Of a DNA stretch of 64,000 bases, positions 46,901-55,930 are shown piece after piece. A program made the position numbers and the translations under genes. This DNA comes from Agriotes lineatus (Eukaryota > Arthropoda > Insecta > Coleoptera > Elateridae): assembly GCA_940337035.1 (NCBI GenBank), contig OW679195.1, positions 172,952,015 to 173,016,014 on the forward strand, read 5' to 3'. How positions within the stretch are numbered: the first letter of the stretch is position 1; each line of letters starts with the position of its first letter. Under the pieces are notes generated by a model that was given only the letters and a program-made list of their open reading frames with translations, had not been told where the DNA came from and made no database searches.

Positions 46901-49900
46901 CCTATTTCTAGTTAAATTGAAAATTTCTTTACAATTAAATTTTATACTCCAATTGTTATTATTACGTATACTGTACAGTACGTAAAATATAGTTATTATG
47001 GACTAATTCTATATACAGACAAATATTATAATGAATGAAAATGAAATAAATGTTACCTGGATTTGCACCATCTCTGTACAACAACGGTTGTTCTGCATAG
47101 TGTAAGTAGTATTGAATATGTGCCATTTCATGATGAGTGGTTACCAAATTTTCTATATCGACTTCAGTGCATTGTTTAATCCTGTAATGACAATTTTTTA
47201 ATTTTTAGATAGAAGATAAACTTAAAGAAACTAGAGACAAAAATTAGTTCTTGGTGTGAAATGTTGATATTTAAAACAAAATTATTTAATTTTTTTACCG
47301 ATAATCGATTCCGTTACAGAAGTCCCAAGCACTTGCGGTACACTGGACTTTTCGATCATTTGGCTTTTCAAACATAGAATGTTTCCAGAATTCTGGAGGC
47401 ATCGACTTTAAGCCTAATGATGTATAAAACTCTTCAGCCATTTGGAACATACTATAAAGGTTAAATTAAATATAGTCTATCTTTTTACAACCTGATTCAG
47501 AGCAACCTATGACTTCCAATATTTTTTACAGTGTAGACTAACCTAACCTTAAAAATATTGCTAACGTCACTTTTGACAGCTGTTTGAATACTGCACTTTT
47601 GTAAAATATAGCTTCAAAATGCCAAATAGTTAACAGAATACACAAAGTTTTAGTTTTTTTTGGCATTTTGAAATTATATTTTTCAAAATATTGTAACCTT
47701 TGCAGTGTTAAAACGTCTGTCAAAAGAGATTAGTGATATTTTTAATGTCAAGTTAGTACACTGTCAAAAATATTAGAAGTCACAGCCTACAGTCATGTTG
47801 AAAAAGTTTTATTCTATGAAGTTATATCTAAAATACCGGATGGAAATAAATATGTGTGATCCCGGTAGCAATGGAATTAGCTACTTATAAATGTTGGTTA
47901 ACATTATATTTGTATGTATGTACCTTGTGGTGTAGAGGCTGGTGCTTAATAATGTTCAATATTATAATAATACATTATAGGAATCTGTAATCATTTTGAC
48001 ACCTAAGAATGTCAGTTGTGATCATGGTGTATAAAGAGAAGATGAAGAAATTTGTCCAATTCACCGGTTCCGTTAGCGCTCGAGTTGTAGCGCTTTTCCG
48101 TTCGATGGCGCCACTAAAGATACTCCCATATTTTGTACGGTTTTAAATAAAAGTTATGAACAAAATATTATGTAATACATTGTAATTCACAAAAAACGAG
48201 TGGATCTTTGTAGAGAATAATGCAATAACGTAATTTGCTTAGCTACACACTAGCTAATTCAGATTTAAAAGAATGTTGAACTTAGCAAAATAAGAAAATT
48301 TAGTTCAGTACGTACCCCGACACTGTAAATGATATAAGGGATTACAGATTATGTATGTATGTATGAATTTATTTAAAATTTCTTATAATAATCGTTAGGT
48401 ATATAAACAGCAAAATCAAAATGTTAACCAACTTTAGGTAATTAAACGAAAACGATATTCACATATTCGAGAATTGAATAAAAATAAGAAGCAAATGTAT
48501 TAGCAAAGAATATAAAGTATTTTTTAGTATTAGCGTTAAAGGCCTTAATCAAGAATAACAATTATATTGTGATTTTTTCTTACAATACAATGTACAATGT
48601 AGAGCGAATTTTTTTTTCATGTATACTTACGAGCTATGTATACTTTTATTTTTTAAAAACATTTCATTGCATTGTTTTATTGTAATTTATAACCAACCAA
48701 CTATACACTACATTTCAAATTTAAGCTTCAGTTTTTGAAGAATAGTCTGCTGTGAAAACAGTAATTAAACTATTTAACGGGTGGTTTTATAAAGACCACT
48801 AATTTCGAGTTAACCCTAATTCTTTGTTAAAATAAACAAAATCGCATCAAAATGTTAGTGTGTATGCCATTTTAATCATACGTAAATAAATGTTGATGCG
48901 TTTTTGTTTATTTTAACAAAGGATTAAAGTTAACTCGAAATAATTTTTTTAAAAGACTGGCTGTAAATGTCAAATTAAAAGCAATTCGTTTTAACTTTTT
49001 GAGTTTAACATAAAATTGTGGTTTTTAATACAACCATGTACAGCAAAGACGAAAAAGTTGAAATCGTTTACGTAATATCAGAGTGGTAGTAACTTGAGAA
49101 CTGGCTAACTTATTTTCGATTTTCTTTTAAACAACTGTATTTCAATTTTCGTACGTCGTTTTCAATAGGTGCAGGTTTAGATAAGTGTCTGGGACAACAA
49201 GGGAAAATGCTTGGTACAGCATCAGAATTTAGCCGTGGTTTCTGTAAAGATAGGTACTTGAAACATTACAATTTTTATCACGATTTATTTTAACTCACAG
49301 TAGTGATGCACCTTCTTCAATACTAACAAAACGAAATTATACAATGTTAGCAAGTAGCTTATGTGGGAAAAAGGCAAAATAAATGTCAGGATACCTAAGT
49401 ATTAATTTAGAAAACCACATGCAGTTGTATTTGATTAGTGCTTTATTTTGCAATGTGTTGAGCTACCAGCAAATTATAGTAGTTGTGGATATTTTCATGA
49501 AATTCGCATTATCTGTATCCCAGTAATGTTGCTTTAACAGTGGAAATTCTCAATTTAATATATATATTTAAATATTTTTGATACAAAAGTTTTAATTTTT
49601 TTGTTGTGTACAAAAAAAAATTTTCAAACAGAAGAAGAATACAATTATTTTTCACTAAAAGTCTGTCAAAGAAAAACAATTAATATAATTTTAGTGTGTG
49701 AAAATGTCAAGATTATTAAATAAGCGATTAGATAGATAATGAGTAATTAATTATGTAATCCTACAGCTATTGTATGTACACATATTTGCGGCTAAAAATT
49801 TACCGCGAAATTTACAACCACGCCTGGTTAACTTTCATATCAACAAAAAATAATAGTAAGCCGTTTAATTACAATTATAATATCATCTGCACCTTTCCAG

Positions 49901-52900
49901 TGCTTAATAATATCTTCTTGCTAAAAATGTTTTTCACAAACAAGGTCATTTTTATCAATAGGGCGATCGAATCTGGGAATGGCGCGACTTCATAAAATTA
50001 ACCTAAGGATCTTTTGCACTAAACATAGACACCTTTTCTGAATTTGATTTATACCCAGACGTGCAGTTTGGTTTAAATATTTAGTTTCAACCGCTAATTA
50101 AACAATTACTATACTTGGCGCAGCGAACAAATAGAGTGACTTATGCAACCCAAATAACATATTTCAAAGCTGACTGGATCAGTATTTGAATAATAATTAC
50201 TAAAGAATCAGAGGTGGCGGTTCTCATAATTAGACTTAATTTCATCTGACATTAAATAATTGTTTGAGGTTATGATGCAAATAGAAACTTCGACAAATTT
50301 AAAAAGCTTAACATTTGTGCACGTGTAATATGTAGGCATTGGGCCTGGGGCTTGTTCAATCTCATTATTGTCTACATATTACAAGTGCACAAATGTCATG
50401 CTTTTTAAGTTTCTATTTGTATCATAACCTCAAAAAATTATTTAATGTCAGAAGAAATGAAGTCTAATTATGAGAACCGCCATCTCTGATTCTTTAGTAA
50501 TTATTATTCAAATACTGATCCAGTCAGCTTTGAAATATGTTATTTGGGTTGCATAAGCCACTCTATTTGTTCGCTGCGCCAAGTATAGTGGCACTTCATA
50601 TACGCCTGTACAAAAATAGGGAGTATGTCATGCCCTGCCATCTGCTGGAATTTGCGTTAAGTTCGAGCGTTAATGGAACCGCATCCGTTCACTCACGGTA
50701 TAAACAGATTCTACACCTTCTCTTTATACACCGTGGTTGTGATGACATGAATGACATTTGATATTTAGATTAGGTACTTCAATTCATAATTTTTGAAAGC
50801 GTTGCTCATTCCAAAGGTAATGCGATCACAGATATTTATGGCCACCCGGTAGTAGTAGCAGTAGGATTTGTTATGGGGAGACTGATGTCAAGCAAGTAAG
50901 CCTTCATAGGCCCTTTTTGCCAACCCCGTGGACAAGGTCTAGGCATGCAGAATACCAGATACCACCCGGTATGATCAAAAATTACTTTCATCTAGTATGG
51001 CTATGGAATAGTTCCTAATTTATGAATACAACTGCATTTATAGTAAAATGTTAACTTCACATTTTATTTTTAATTGACTTACAGTTGCATTCACAAATTA
51101 GAAACTATTCCATAGCCATACTAGATGAAAATAATTTTTGATCACACTATATCTTCTAAACTATGAATAATGCACAGAAAACATCTCAAGTTATTATTTA
51201 TTAGCTATAAAAATAGCCAAAGAACTATTTTAACTACATACAGTTGCGGCCAAAAAAACCGAGATACTCTTTTTTCCCTAATTTTCAAAATGCGAAAACA
51301 AGTGCTAACACTGACAATTCTAATTAATAAATAAAGGGTTTTCCAATAGGGACGGGTCGATGTTGGCAGGCTGTGGCGGCCACGTTGTTTTGGCGGCGTC
51401 TGTCAAATCTGTTGTTTATTGTTCAGTCACTGATGTCAAATCACCATGGCAAGTTACACGATTGAGCAGCGCGTCCAAATGATAAAACTTTATTATCAAA
51501 ATGAGTGTTCGTTAGTGCAAACTTTGCGCGCGTTGCGTCCATTTTACGGCAGACGCGATGGCCCTTCAAAGTCGACGCTCCAACGTTTGGTGGCCAAATT
51601 CGAGACGACCGGTTCGTTAAACGATCAGCCACCACCTGTATGTCAAAGGAACGCCAGATCGGCTGAGAACATCGACGCTGTCCATGAAAGTGTGCAGAAG
51701 AACCCGAGGCAGTCAATTCTTCGTCGTGCACAAGAACTCGGCCTTTCGCAGACTTCAACTTGACGAATTTTTCGTCGGGACTTGGGCCTGCACCCGTACA
51801 AGATCCAACTGACCCAGGAGCTCAAAGTTAATGACCATAGACAACGCCGTTTGTTCGCTGACTGGGCTTCGGAGCGTTTGGGAGAGGACCCCAATTTTGG
51901 CCGAAAAATCATCTTTAGTGACGAGGGGAATTTTTGGATGAATGGCTATGTTAACAAGCAAAATTGCCGTATATGGGACGACGCCAACCCACACGAGGTT
52001 CACCAGTTGGCAATACATCCACAAAAAGTTACTGCTTGGTGCGGATTTTGGGCCGGCGGCGTCATTGGTCCGTACTTTTTCAAAAACGACGTTGGTGAGG
52101 ACATCAGCATCAACGGCGAGCGCTACAGATCGATGATAACCAATTTATTTTGGCCCAAATTGAAGGATATGGACCTGCACGACATGTGGTTCCAGCAGGG
52201 CGGCGCTAGGTGCCACACAGCGAACGCCAGGATGGACATTCTGCATGAACGATTTGAGGGTATTCTCGCAGAGGAGACGTGAATTGGCCACCAAGATCGT
52301 ATGATTTGACCCCGCTAGACTTTTTCTTGTGGGGTTTTCTAAAGTCGCAGGTCTACGCCAATAAGCCGCAATCTACCGATGCCCTCAAAGTCAACATAAC
52401 TCAGGCCATCGCTCAAATTCAGCCGGATCTATGCGGCAGAGTAATTGAAAATTGGACCTCTCGGATCCGTGCCACCGTGAGAAGCCGCGACGGATATTTA
52501 AACGATGTCATATTCCATACAAAATGGCATACCTGGGCCTTTCAAATAAAAAAAGAATTTCGTTAATATCTCATACACAGCTTGTTTTATTCCATTTCAA
52601 CATCGACCCGCCCTTATTGAAAAACCCTTTATGATCAAAAGTCATTGTTTAGATCTGAATAATGACTTTTATTTGAAAACAGCATTAAAAGTACCTCGAA
52701 ATCGTCATTAAAATACGAGAAATCGGCAGTAAAGTAATCCATTGTTTTCCGACTTTTTTGTAGGTGGCGAGGAAACAGGTAAATGTCAACCGACATTATC
52801 ATAACCTACAAATGTTAGTTAAAATGTTGTAATTTCACAATTTCTTGATTTCAATTAAAACAATATACTCCTCGGCACTGAAGTTTCTTTTGTCCGTCAT

Positions 52901-54461
52901 GTGGTTTATCCACACCACATTCGTGATAAAAAGCTAAATTTCAGTGCCTTGGTATACAAACTACTATTGATGACATTTATTAATTAGAATTATCAGTGTC
53001 AGCCATTGTTTTCGCATTTTGAGAATTAGGTCAAAAAAATGTCCCTTTTTTTGGCCACTTTCAGCAGGACTTTTTATTCCATATATGTCAATAGAAACAG
53101 TAACTATGAAGTCAACTAATGTCCAAATGCAAAAAACTAGTCTTAATGCACATTTTTTTGTGAATTCACAAACTTGTTCAAGTTGTAGAAAAATATTTCT
53201 TAAAGAAATTTAAATTCTGTTAACAAATATATTGACATATCGATAAAAATAATTAAAACACTGCTCTCTGAATTTGTACGAAGACTTTCAAATAATGCAT
53301 CTGTAAAAATCGGAAGGTCGCCAATGTTATGAAAAAATACTGCTTTCAATATAATGTTTGAGGAACTTTTTAATTGCTATAGAAAAACAATTCAAATGTT
53401 AAGTTAAAATAGTAAGACTTGGGAAGTTTCTTAGTTCAATGATTCAAAATAAATTCTTATTTCTACTACTAGACATAATAAATTCAATTTCAAATACATT
53501 ACCGTAGAGGAGTAAATCCTTGTCGTAGCATTTCATCGGTGACATCCAAATTCTTTCCAGTAGGATACGGCAGCAAAATGTCAGAAATCTTACTCCAATC
53601 TTGTGCCCATAAATCCCCTAGCAAGTGTACAGGAATTGGGCCATCCGAGCGTATAAACTCAGGACCATATTTTATTAGTAATTTTCTCCTCACATAAGTA
53701 AATAGTTCCTTATAAAGCTCTTCCAAACTACGCCAAGTTTCCACCAATTCATGTCCAAAGTCGTCGTCCTCATAAATATAACGCATTTGTTCTCCTGCAT
53801 CGTTGAATCCTATGAGAACAATGTTTGTAGTTCTACCAGTTGCTACCTATTTAAAGCTTTTACCATTCATTCTAGCAGCTTGATTAGCCAGTTGGACGTA
53901 TCTCATAAATTTGTTTTTCAATGGTGGCCCGGTTTTGTCATGCCATTCCTTCCAAATGTGCAGCAACTCTGATGGATTCCGAGAGTGCGACATCAGCCTG
54001 GATATGTCAGGGTCTAATTCGATGTTACAAAATTTCGTGTCGTAATTGTTGTAAGGGCAAATTCGAACGTGATTGTATGTATCTCTCATTTCTGATATTA
54101 GATGGTATATCTAGAAGTGACGTTATATTTAGTGCAAATAAATAAAAATCGCATAGATTTATACCTCATTATATTTCTCATCAGTAAGACTTGCTCTGCC
54201 TTTAGTGACAAGAAGTTTAAGGTGTCGTCTAGCCATAGGATCTGGAAGATTAGTCCAATCAAACGCAACCGCTTTTTTCCATGAGACTTTGTCTAGTTTT
54301 GCCTTGTGCATTTGTTCTTCCACCATTTTTCTCTTATTCGAGTCGCTCATATTTGTAGCATAGTTCCATCGAGCTGTACTGACTCGGAAGCACATTTCTG
54401 ACGCAGTAGTATCATACTCCCTTAAAAACTGTAAAGCTTCACCTAAATTGACATTGGTTCC
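37901..54461 (-). CDS. Ance: Angiotensin-converting-enzyme-like peptidase (M2 family), first exon missing
   Basis: Eight exons on the minus strand: 54461-54165, 54110-53864, 53809-53503, 47451-47299, 47181-47057, 38734-38559, 38509-38226 and 38177-37901. All have GT-AG borders and matching phases, giving about 621 residues. M2 peptidases are secreted or membrane-tethered zinc dipeptidyl carboxypeptidases that trim C-terminal dipeptides from peptide hormones. Landmarks: GPIPVHLLGDLWAQDW, TPLRMFQMAEEFY, SAWDFCNG, zinc site HHEMAH (about residue 352) with the third ligand in GFHEG, KKHIPAD and the INYYV segment. Differences from classical ACE: Thr in QCTASAW where His is usual, HEGIAS instead of HEAIGD, and Asn for Arg before YYV. 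The protein ends in a hydrophobic tail (NVIVVTLVLVNFLIT), perhaps a GPI signal. The signal peptide exon was not found up to 64000. Confidence 0.93.
38948..39052. repeat. Hairpin element
   Basis: GGGTAAAGTGGCTATTTGCC and CTGGAAAACTACTTTACCGCC are imperfect inverted copies with AGGCGAGGTGCAGCCGAGCC in the loop. It lies in the 8.3-kb ACE intron. Confidence 0.5.
39171..39309. mobile_element. Fold-back element, shared palindromic core
   Basis: GGCACTGTAAGTCTATGTCA at 39191 pairs with the inverted copy ending at 39308. TATGAATAATATGTTGGTGG precedes the left arm, as at 2130, 59100 and 60890. The outer arm is not duplicated on the right here. Located in the ACE intron. Confidence 0.8.
39606..39715. 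repeat. Hairpin element related to 52876-52970
   Basis: AATAGTAGTTTGTATACCAA followed by GGCACTGAAGTTTAGC and ATCACGAATGTGGTTT is found inverted at 52925-52970 (ACCACATTCGTGATAAAAAG to TATACAAACTACTATT). Both copies lie in ACE introns, in opposite orientation. Confidence 0.6.
39906..41026 (-). mobile_element. Tigger/pogo-like DNA transposon remnant
   Basis: The ends CAGTGAAATCTCCCATAAGC and GGTAAGGGAGATTTCACTG are inverted, with TA on both sides (39904-39905 and 41027-41028). GTCCG/CGGAC motifs with TTATTAGAG/TTAAGGG are reiterated subterminally on both sides. Length is 1121 bp. It lies inside the ACE intron. Confidence 0.88.
40157..40603 (-). pseudogene. Tigger/pogo transposase C-terminal fragment
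   Basis: A 148-codon frame with FEPDDDLPLSVMVELYRNIP followed by a long acidic region is like the acidic tail after the DDE domain of Tigger/jerky-type transposases. The DNA-binding and most of the catalytic domain are absent or too decayed to read. The assignment leans on the terminal repeats of the element. Confidence 0.6.
41049..41330 (+). pseudogene. 3' end of RTE-like LINE
   Basis: The frame reads KRYRGRPKSRWEGVLGDLRL, then NWRETCNNRKEWRKVAE, ending AKTHQRL and TAG. This is the typical basic C-terminus of RTE-type ORF2. The tail ends with CCTATATATATA. It is strongly 5' truncated and sits in the ACE intron, antisense to the gene. Confidence 0.7.
41331..42775. other. ACE intron, no further feature
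   Basis: AT-rich sequence without recognised repeat or coding frame. Confidence 0.45.
42780..43680 (-). pseudogene. RTE-like LINE fragment, heavily decayed
   Basis: On the minus strand, after many stops and shifts, one can read an RT-like stretch (near 43600-43430), GCKTWSLNKGTMEKLKKRK, NKHIQNITKAVDVAHRIASL, then KW.WVGHLIRNRDDRWTKKV and QSRPRTRRKDDVDKVMLRL, ending EKAYVQYWAL near 42850. This is the usual order of an RTE-type ORF2 C-terminus. Its 3' tail matches the short inserts at 15135 and 21221. Located in the ACE intron, same strand as the gene. Confidence 0.75.
43710..44038. mobile_element. MITE with CAGCGTACAT ends
   Basis: CAGCGTACATATATCAAACA followed by AGTAGAGACACTCA is inverted at the right as TGAGTGTCTCTACTTGTTTG to GTACGCTG. 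The interior shows further weak inversion (AGGGAGTA / TACCTCCC). A target duplication was not settled. ACE intron. Confidence 0.8.
44209..45754 (+). mobile_element. Intact Tc1 element, long inverted repeats
   Basis: The ends AACTACTCAAAACG and CGTTTTGAGTAGTT lie between TA dinucleotides (44207-44208 and 45755-45756). The inverted repeats extend about 130 bp each (to about 44335 and from about 45622) with only scattered mismatches. The 1546-bp element contains one unbroken transposase frame. It is inserted in the 8.3-kb ACE intron, antisense to that gene. Confidence 0.95.
44462..45517 (+). CDS. Tc1 transposase, DD34E, apparently intact
   Basis: 351 residues from the Met at 44462; an in-frame Met at 44420 would add 14 residues, but the family length and the following basic start (GRRVRRRVYL) favour 44462. 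Two N-terminal helix-turn-helix units (RAVTLIDEGYSRRRVAEIMN and the TTGTRISDQTVRNRL region) bind the inverted repeats. Between them PYPQRQRATT resembles the GRPR-type linker. The catalytic triad is complete: Asp in LFTDESRF, Asp in LQQDNARPHVAR and Glu in NSPDLNPIEHLWD, with 34 residues between the second Asp and the Glu. The enzyme would excise and insert the element at TA sites in the nucleus. No stop or frameshift is present, so this is the best candidate in the window for a mobile autonomous element. Confidence 0.95.
   Translation: MNIDVLGRRVRRRVYLNEIEIARAVTLIDEGYSRRRVAEIMNVSRAAINRAWNRHLIYGIVRRRPYPQRQRATTAREDRLLRLWAIRERTNTAQALQNQLAATTGTRISDQTVRNRLHQCQLRARRPVRVPRLTAAHRRARRMFAEVHRHWTVPQWSNVLFTDESRFCLHHNDGRFRVWRRANERYLDSAVQETDRFGGGSIMVWAGICINGRTDLVVIANGSLTALRYLREIIEPHIIPFADNMGPDFILQQDNARPHVARIVTTFLNDHNIEVMEWPANSPDLNPIEHLWDTLGRRLLERQPIETIQQLQDILIQEWEQLPQEMIRNLIESMPRRCAEVIRARGGHTHY
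45849..46190 (+). pseudogene. LINE ORF2 C-terminal fragment
   Basis: The frame RKFIRKILGITKLDKWRTE, then LNWFGHIARMKKERK and, after shifts, RMTELRQM.RNRQEWKRW gives the C-terminal basic region typical of insect non-LTR elements. 5' truncated and frameshifted. It lies in the ACE intron, just right of the Tc1 element. Confidence 0.7.
46218..46640 (-). pseudogene. LINE fragment, linker before reverse transcriptase
   Basis: A 135-codon frame reading KSIWRLVNNKLKGG, IELNINGKVISDRHSVAQSF, YFGNVN and KAIFNSKNKKSIGFDEIHI. This resembles the segment between endonuclease and RT in Jockey/CR1-type elements (LKNKKSAGxDEI). It ends in AT-rich sequence. A fragment only. Confidence 0.75.
46641..47056. other. 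ACE intron next to exon 5
   Basis: AT-rich; includes an A-run near 46787-46801. No other feature. Confidence 0.4.
47510..47782. mobile_element. Long-TIR MITE in ACE intron
   Basis: TGACTTCCAATATTTTTTAC at the left and its diverged inverse (CAAAAATATTAGAAGTCA) at the right begin arms of about 115 bp, meeting around GGCATTTTGAAA near 47660. The arms are perhaps 75-80% identical, so it is an old copy. Confidence 0.75.
47783..48790. other. ACE intron, no feature
   Basis: AT-rich; TATGTATGTATG near 48351-48363 is a minor microsatellite. No genes seen. Confidence 0.4.
48801..48942. repeat. Fold-back repeat in ACE intron
   Basis: AATTTCGAGTTAACCCTAAT and TTTGTTAAAATAAACAAAA are inverted on the right as TTTATTTTAACAAAGGATTA to AACTCGAAAT. 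Arms of about 55 bp with a 30-bp spacer. No coding capacity. Confidence 0.75.
48943..50107. other. ACE intron, no feature
   Basis: AT-rich. The 73-codon frame at 49774-49995 has no known domain. Confidence 0.4.
50108..50589. mobile_element. Long palindromic MITE, 482 bp
   Basis: Inverted arms of about 220 bp each: ACTATACTTGGCGCAGCGAA at the left, TTCGCTGCGCCAAGTATAGT at the right, and CATATTACA.GTGCACAAATG near the centre. The arms are over 90% identical by eye, so the element is fairly recent. It lies in the 6-kb ACE intron. Confidence 0.88.
50852..50961. mobile_element. Possible small retro-insert
   Basis: A 110-bp stretch lies between direct repeats CCACCCGGTA (about 50842-50851 and 50962-50971). 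The interior (AAGTAAGCCTTCATAGGCCC, CCCCGTGGACAAGG) is GC-richer than the intron. It could be a truncated LINE/SINE with target duplication; family unknown. Confidence 0.4.
50972..51147. mobile_element. Palindromic MITE
   Basis: TGATCAAAAATTACTTTCAT, then CTAGTATGGCTATGGAATAG, is inverted at the right (CTATTCCATAGCCATACTAG to TTTTTGATCA). Arms of about 62 bp. Confidence 0.82.
51334..52629 (+). mobile_element. mariner-type element, 1296 bp
   Basis: AAGGGTTTTCCAATAGGGAC followed by GGGTCGATGTTG is inverted at the right (CAACATCGACCCGCCCTTAT, GAAAAACCCTT), with TA on both sides (51332-51333 and 52630-52631). Contains a nearly complete transposase. Nested in an older Tc1-like element, in the ACE intron. 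Confidence 0.92.
51446..52566 (+). pseudogene. mariner-type transposase with three lesions
   Basis: Starts MASYTIEQRVQMIKLYYQNE. Helix-turn-helix motifs and the linker are present. TGG to TGA nonsense at 51761-51763 (before RIFRRDLGLHPYK) is followed by the same frame up to a one-base shift near 52255-52275; the last part (NWPPRSYDLTPLDFFLWGFL) ends at 52566. The first catalytic Asp is in IFSDEGNFW. The second motif reads FQQGGARCHTA, so the catalytic Asp is replaced by Gly. The third Asp (SYDLTPLDF) is present. The family is common in insect genomes. The copy is enzymatically dead on three counts. Confidence 0.92.
52876..52970. repeat. Hairpin element, partner of 39606-39715
   Basis: CTCGGCACTGAAGTTTCTTT and AGCTAAATTTCAGTGCCTTG bound a small palindrome around GTGGTTTATCCACACCAC. 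The right end matches the 39.6-kb copy in opposite orientation. Confidence 0.55.
53066..53502. other. ACE intron, no feature
   Basis: AT-rich intron sequence immediately 3' of exon 3. Nothing recognised. Confidence 0.4.
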
Positions 54462-55639
54462 CTGAAACAAAAATATTTTTTACTTTTATAACAGATGCTT
54501 GAAATTGGGAACTTTATTTTACATAAAAAGCATCCTATGCTTACAAAATTTAAGATAAAATTTTAAACTATTGTAGTGAAATGAAAAAAAACAAACGGAA
54601 TGTCAGATATATTAAAAATATATCCACGATTATTCAATTTCGAGGCTCAAATGTCTGAAAAACCATAAAGAATACAAAGACGATAAAATTAGGGCATACA
54701 TTTAAATTTTAGTTTTCGAGTTATATGTGAAAAACAAAGATTTCCCATTTGTTTTGTTTTTGTTATAAGTCGATTATTATGTCACCTAGAACTAAACTAT
54801 TTTGAAATTATTGGCGCACTACTTTTAGGCGGTTTTATATTTTTATTGGTGTTCATAATTTTTGAGATATCGATGCAAACTTTCTTATTTTGAATACAGG
54901 GTATCCCCACCCTTCTGAAAAACTCTATTGTGCCTTTACTGCTAAAGATGTACAAAAACTATGTTGATAAATTTATAGAGGGTATTTAGCTCTACATTTT
55001 AAATATTATTTTGAACCACCATGGTCGACTCATGTGAGAGGGGCAATATAAGTTCACATGTTTTTAAATGGGATTCCTCGTATTTTTTTTTTTCATAATA
55101 TCGGCGGATATGACCTTATCAACACGTGTATATTTTATTTTTCAAATTCTGATCAATAATTTAGAAGCTACGAATTTTTTTTTTGTGAAAAAAGTGACAC
55201 AATTGAAAAAAATCATAGCCGTTTTTAAGAATTTAGGAAAAAGGCTTGTTTATTTCTTCATAATTTTTATTAAGCGTGTTCTATACCAAAAGTGAGTAGT
55301 TTTGAAGATAGCTTGCGATTTTTTCCAAAATTATCTTTATTTTAAAGATAAAAAATATTTAGTAGGGCATGAAAAACTAAATTTGAGCACTATAGAGGAC
55401 GTTTAAACATAAAAATTTTGTATATAAACTTTTTCTTTTAAATCCCTCCCTGCCGAGTTACAATCTTATAAAGGAGGTGGTTTTGTATTCGAAGTTTTTA
55501 AAGGACAAGAATTTGATTATATGTACCAGAAAGCTTGATTTATTCAAACGCTTTTCTAGCTACTCTAGTTTTTGCGTCAAACTCATAGTGTATGTGTATA
55601 AAATAATAGCAATTTATGTTACAAGTACCTACGAAATCA
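54462..55639. other. Upstream ACE intron, no feature
   Basis: Begins with the acceptor of the first visible ACE exon (TTGTTTCAG on minus). No signal-peptide-like exon could be identified on the minus strand here. Small plus frames (55068-55295, 55477-55758) are AT-rich shadows. Confidence 0.4.
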
Positions 55640-55930
55640 AGGAAGCGAGGCACATAAACAAGGTGAGTCTAAAAATCTCTTGCTGCTGCCTACCAGTGTC
55701 ATATATGGAGGATTTTCAAGGCTTCTTTTTTGATATTTTTTTGCCATCATTGCCATAGCCTTCCTCTTCTCCTATTTCCATCAAACTGCATCCTGAAGAC
55801 CTTTTTTGGAATTCGCCACTCTTGCATACGTTCTACGTGGCCAGCCCATTGTAACCTGATGAGTCTCATATAGCTAAATATATTAGGTAATTTGTATAAT
55901 TCTTCGAGTGCTATGTGTATTCATGATTTA
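55640..55930 (-). pseudogene. LINE ORF2 C-terminal fragment
   Basis: Minus reading gives NLPNIFSYMRLIRLQWAGHV, ERMQEWRIPKKVF and DGNRRRGR, the conserved C-terminal block of RTE/CFDP2-like LINEs (RLRWAGHVVRM.....PKKV). 5' truncated and broken. Confidence 0.75.

Larger units (their letters stand above)
51243..53065. mobile_element. Old Tc1-like element split by a mariner
   Basis: CAGTTGCGGCCAAAAAAACC (51243) through AAAATGCGAAAACAAGTG and ACACTGACAATTCTAATTAA is found inverted, diverged, at about 52980-53065 (ATTAGAATTATCAGTGTC, CATTGTTTTCGCATTTTGAG, TTTTTTTGGCCAC). A TA precedes the left end. The interior now holds the mariner (51334-52629) and a hairpin (52876-52970). Confidence 0.6.
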
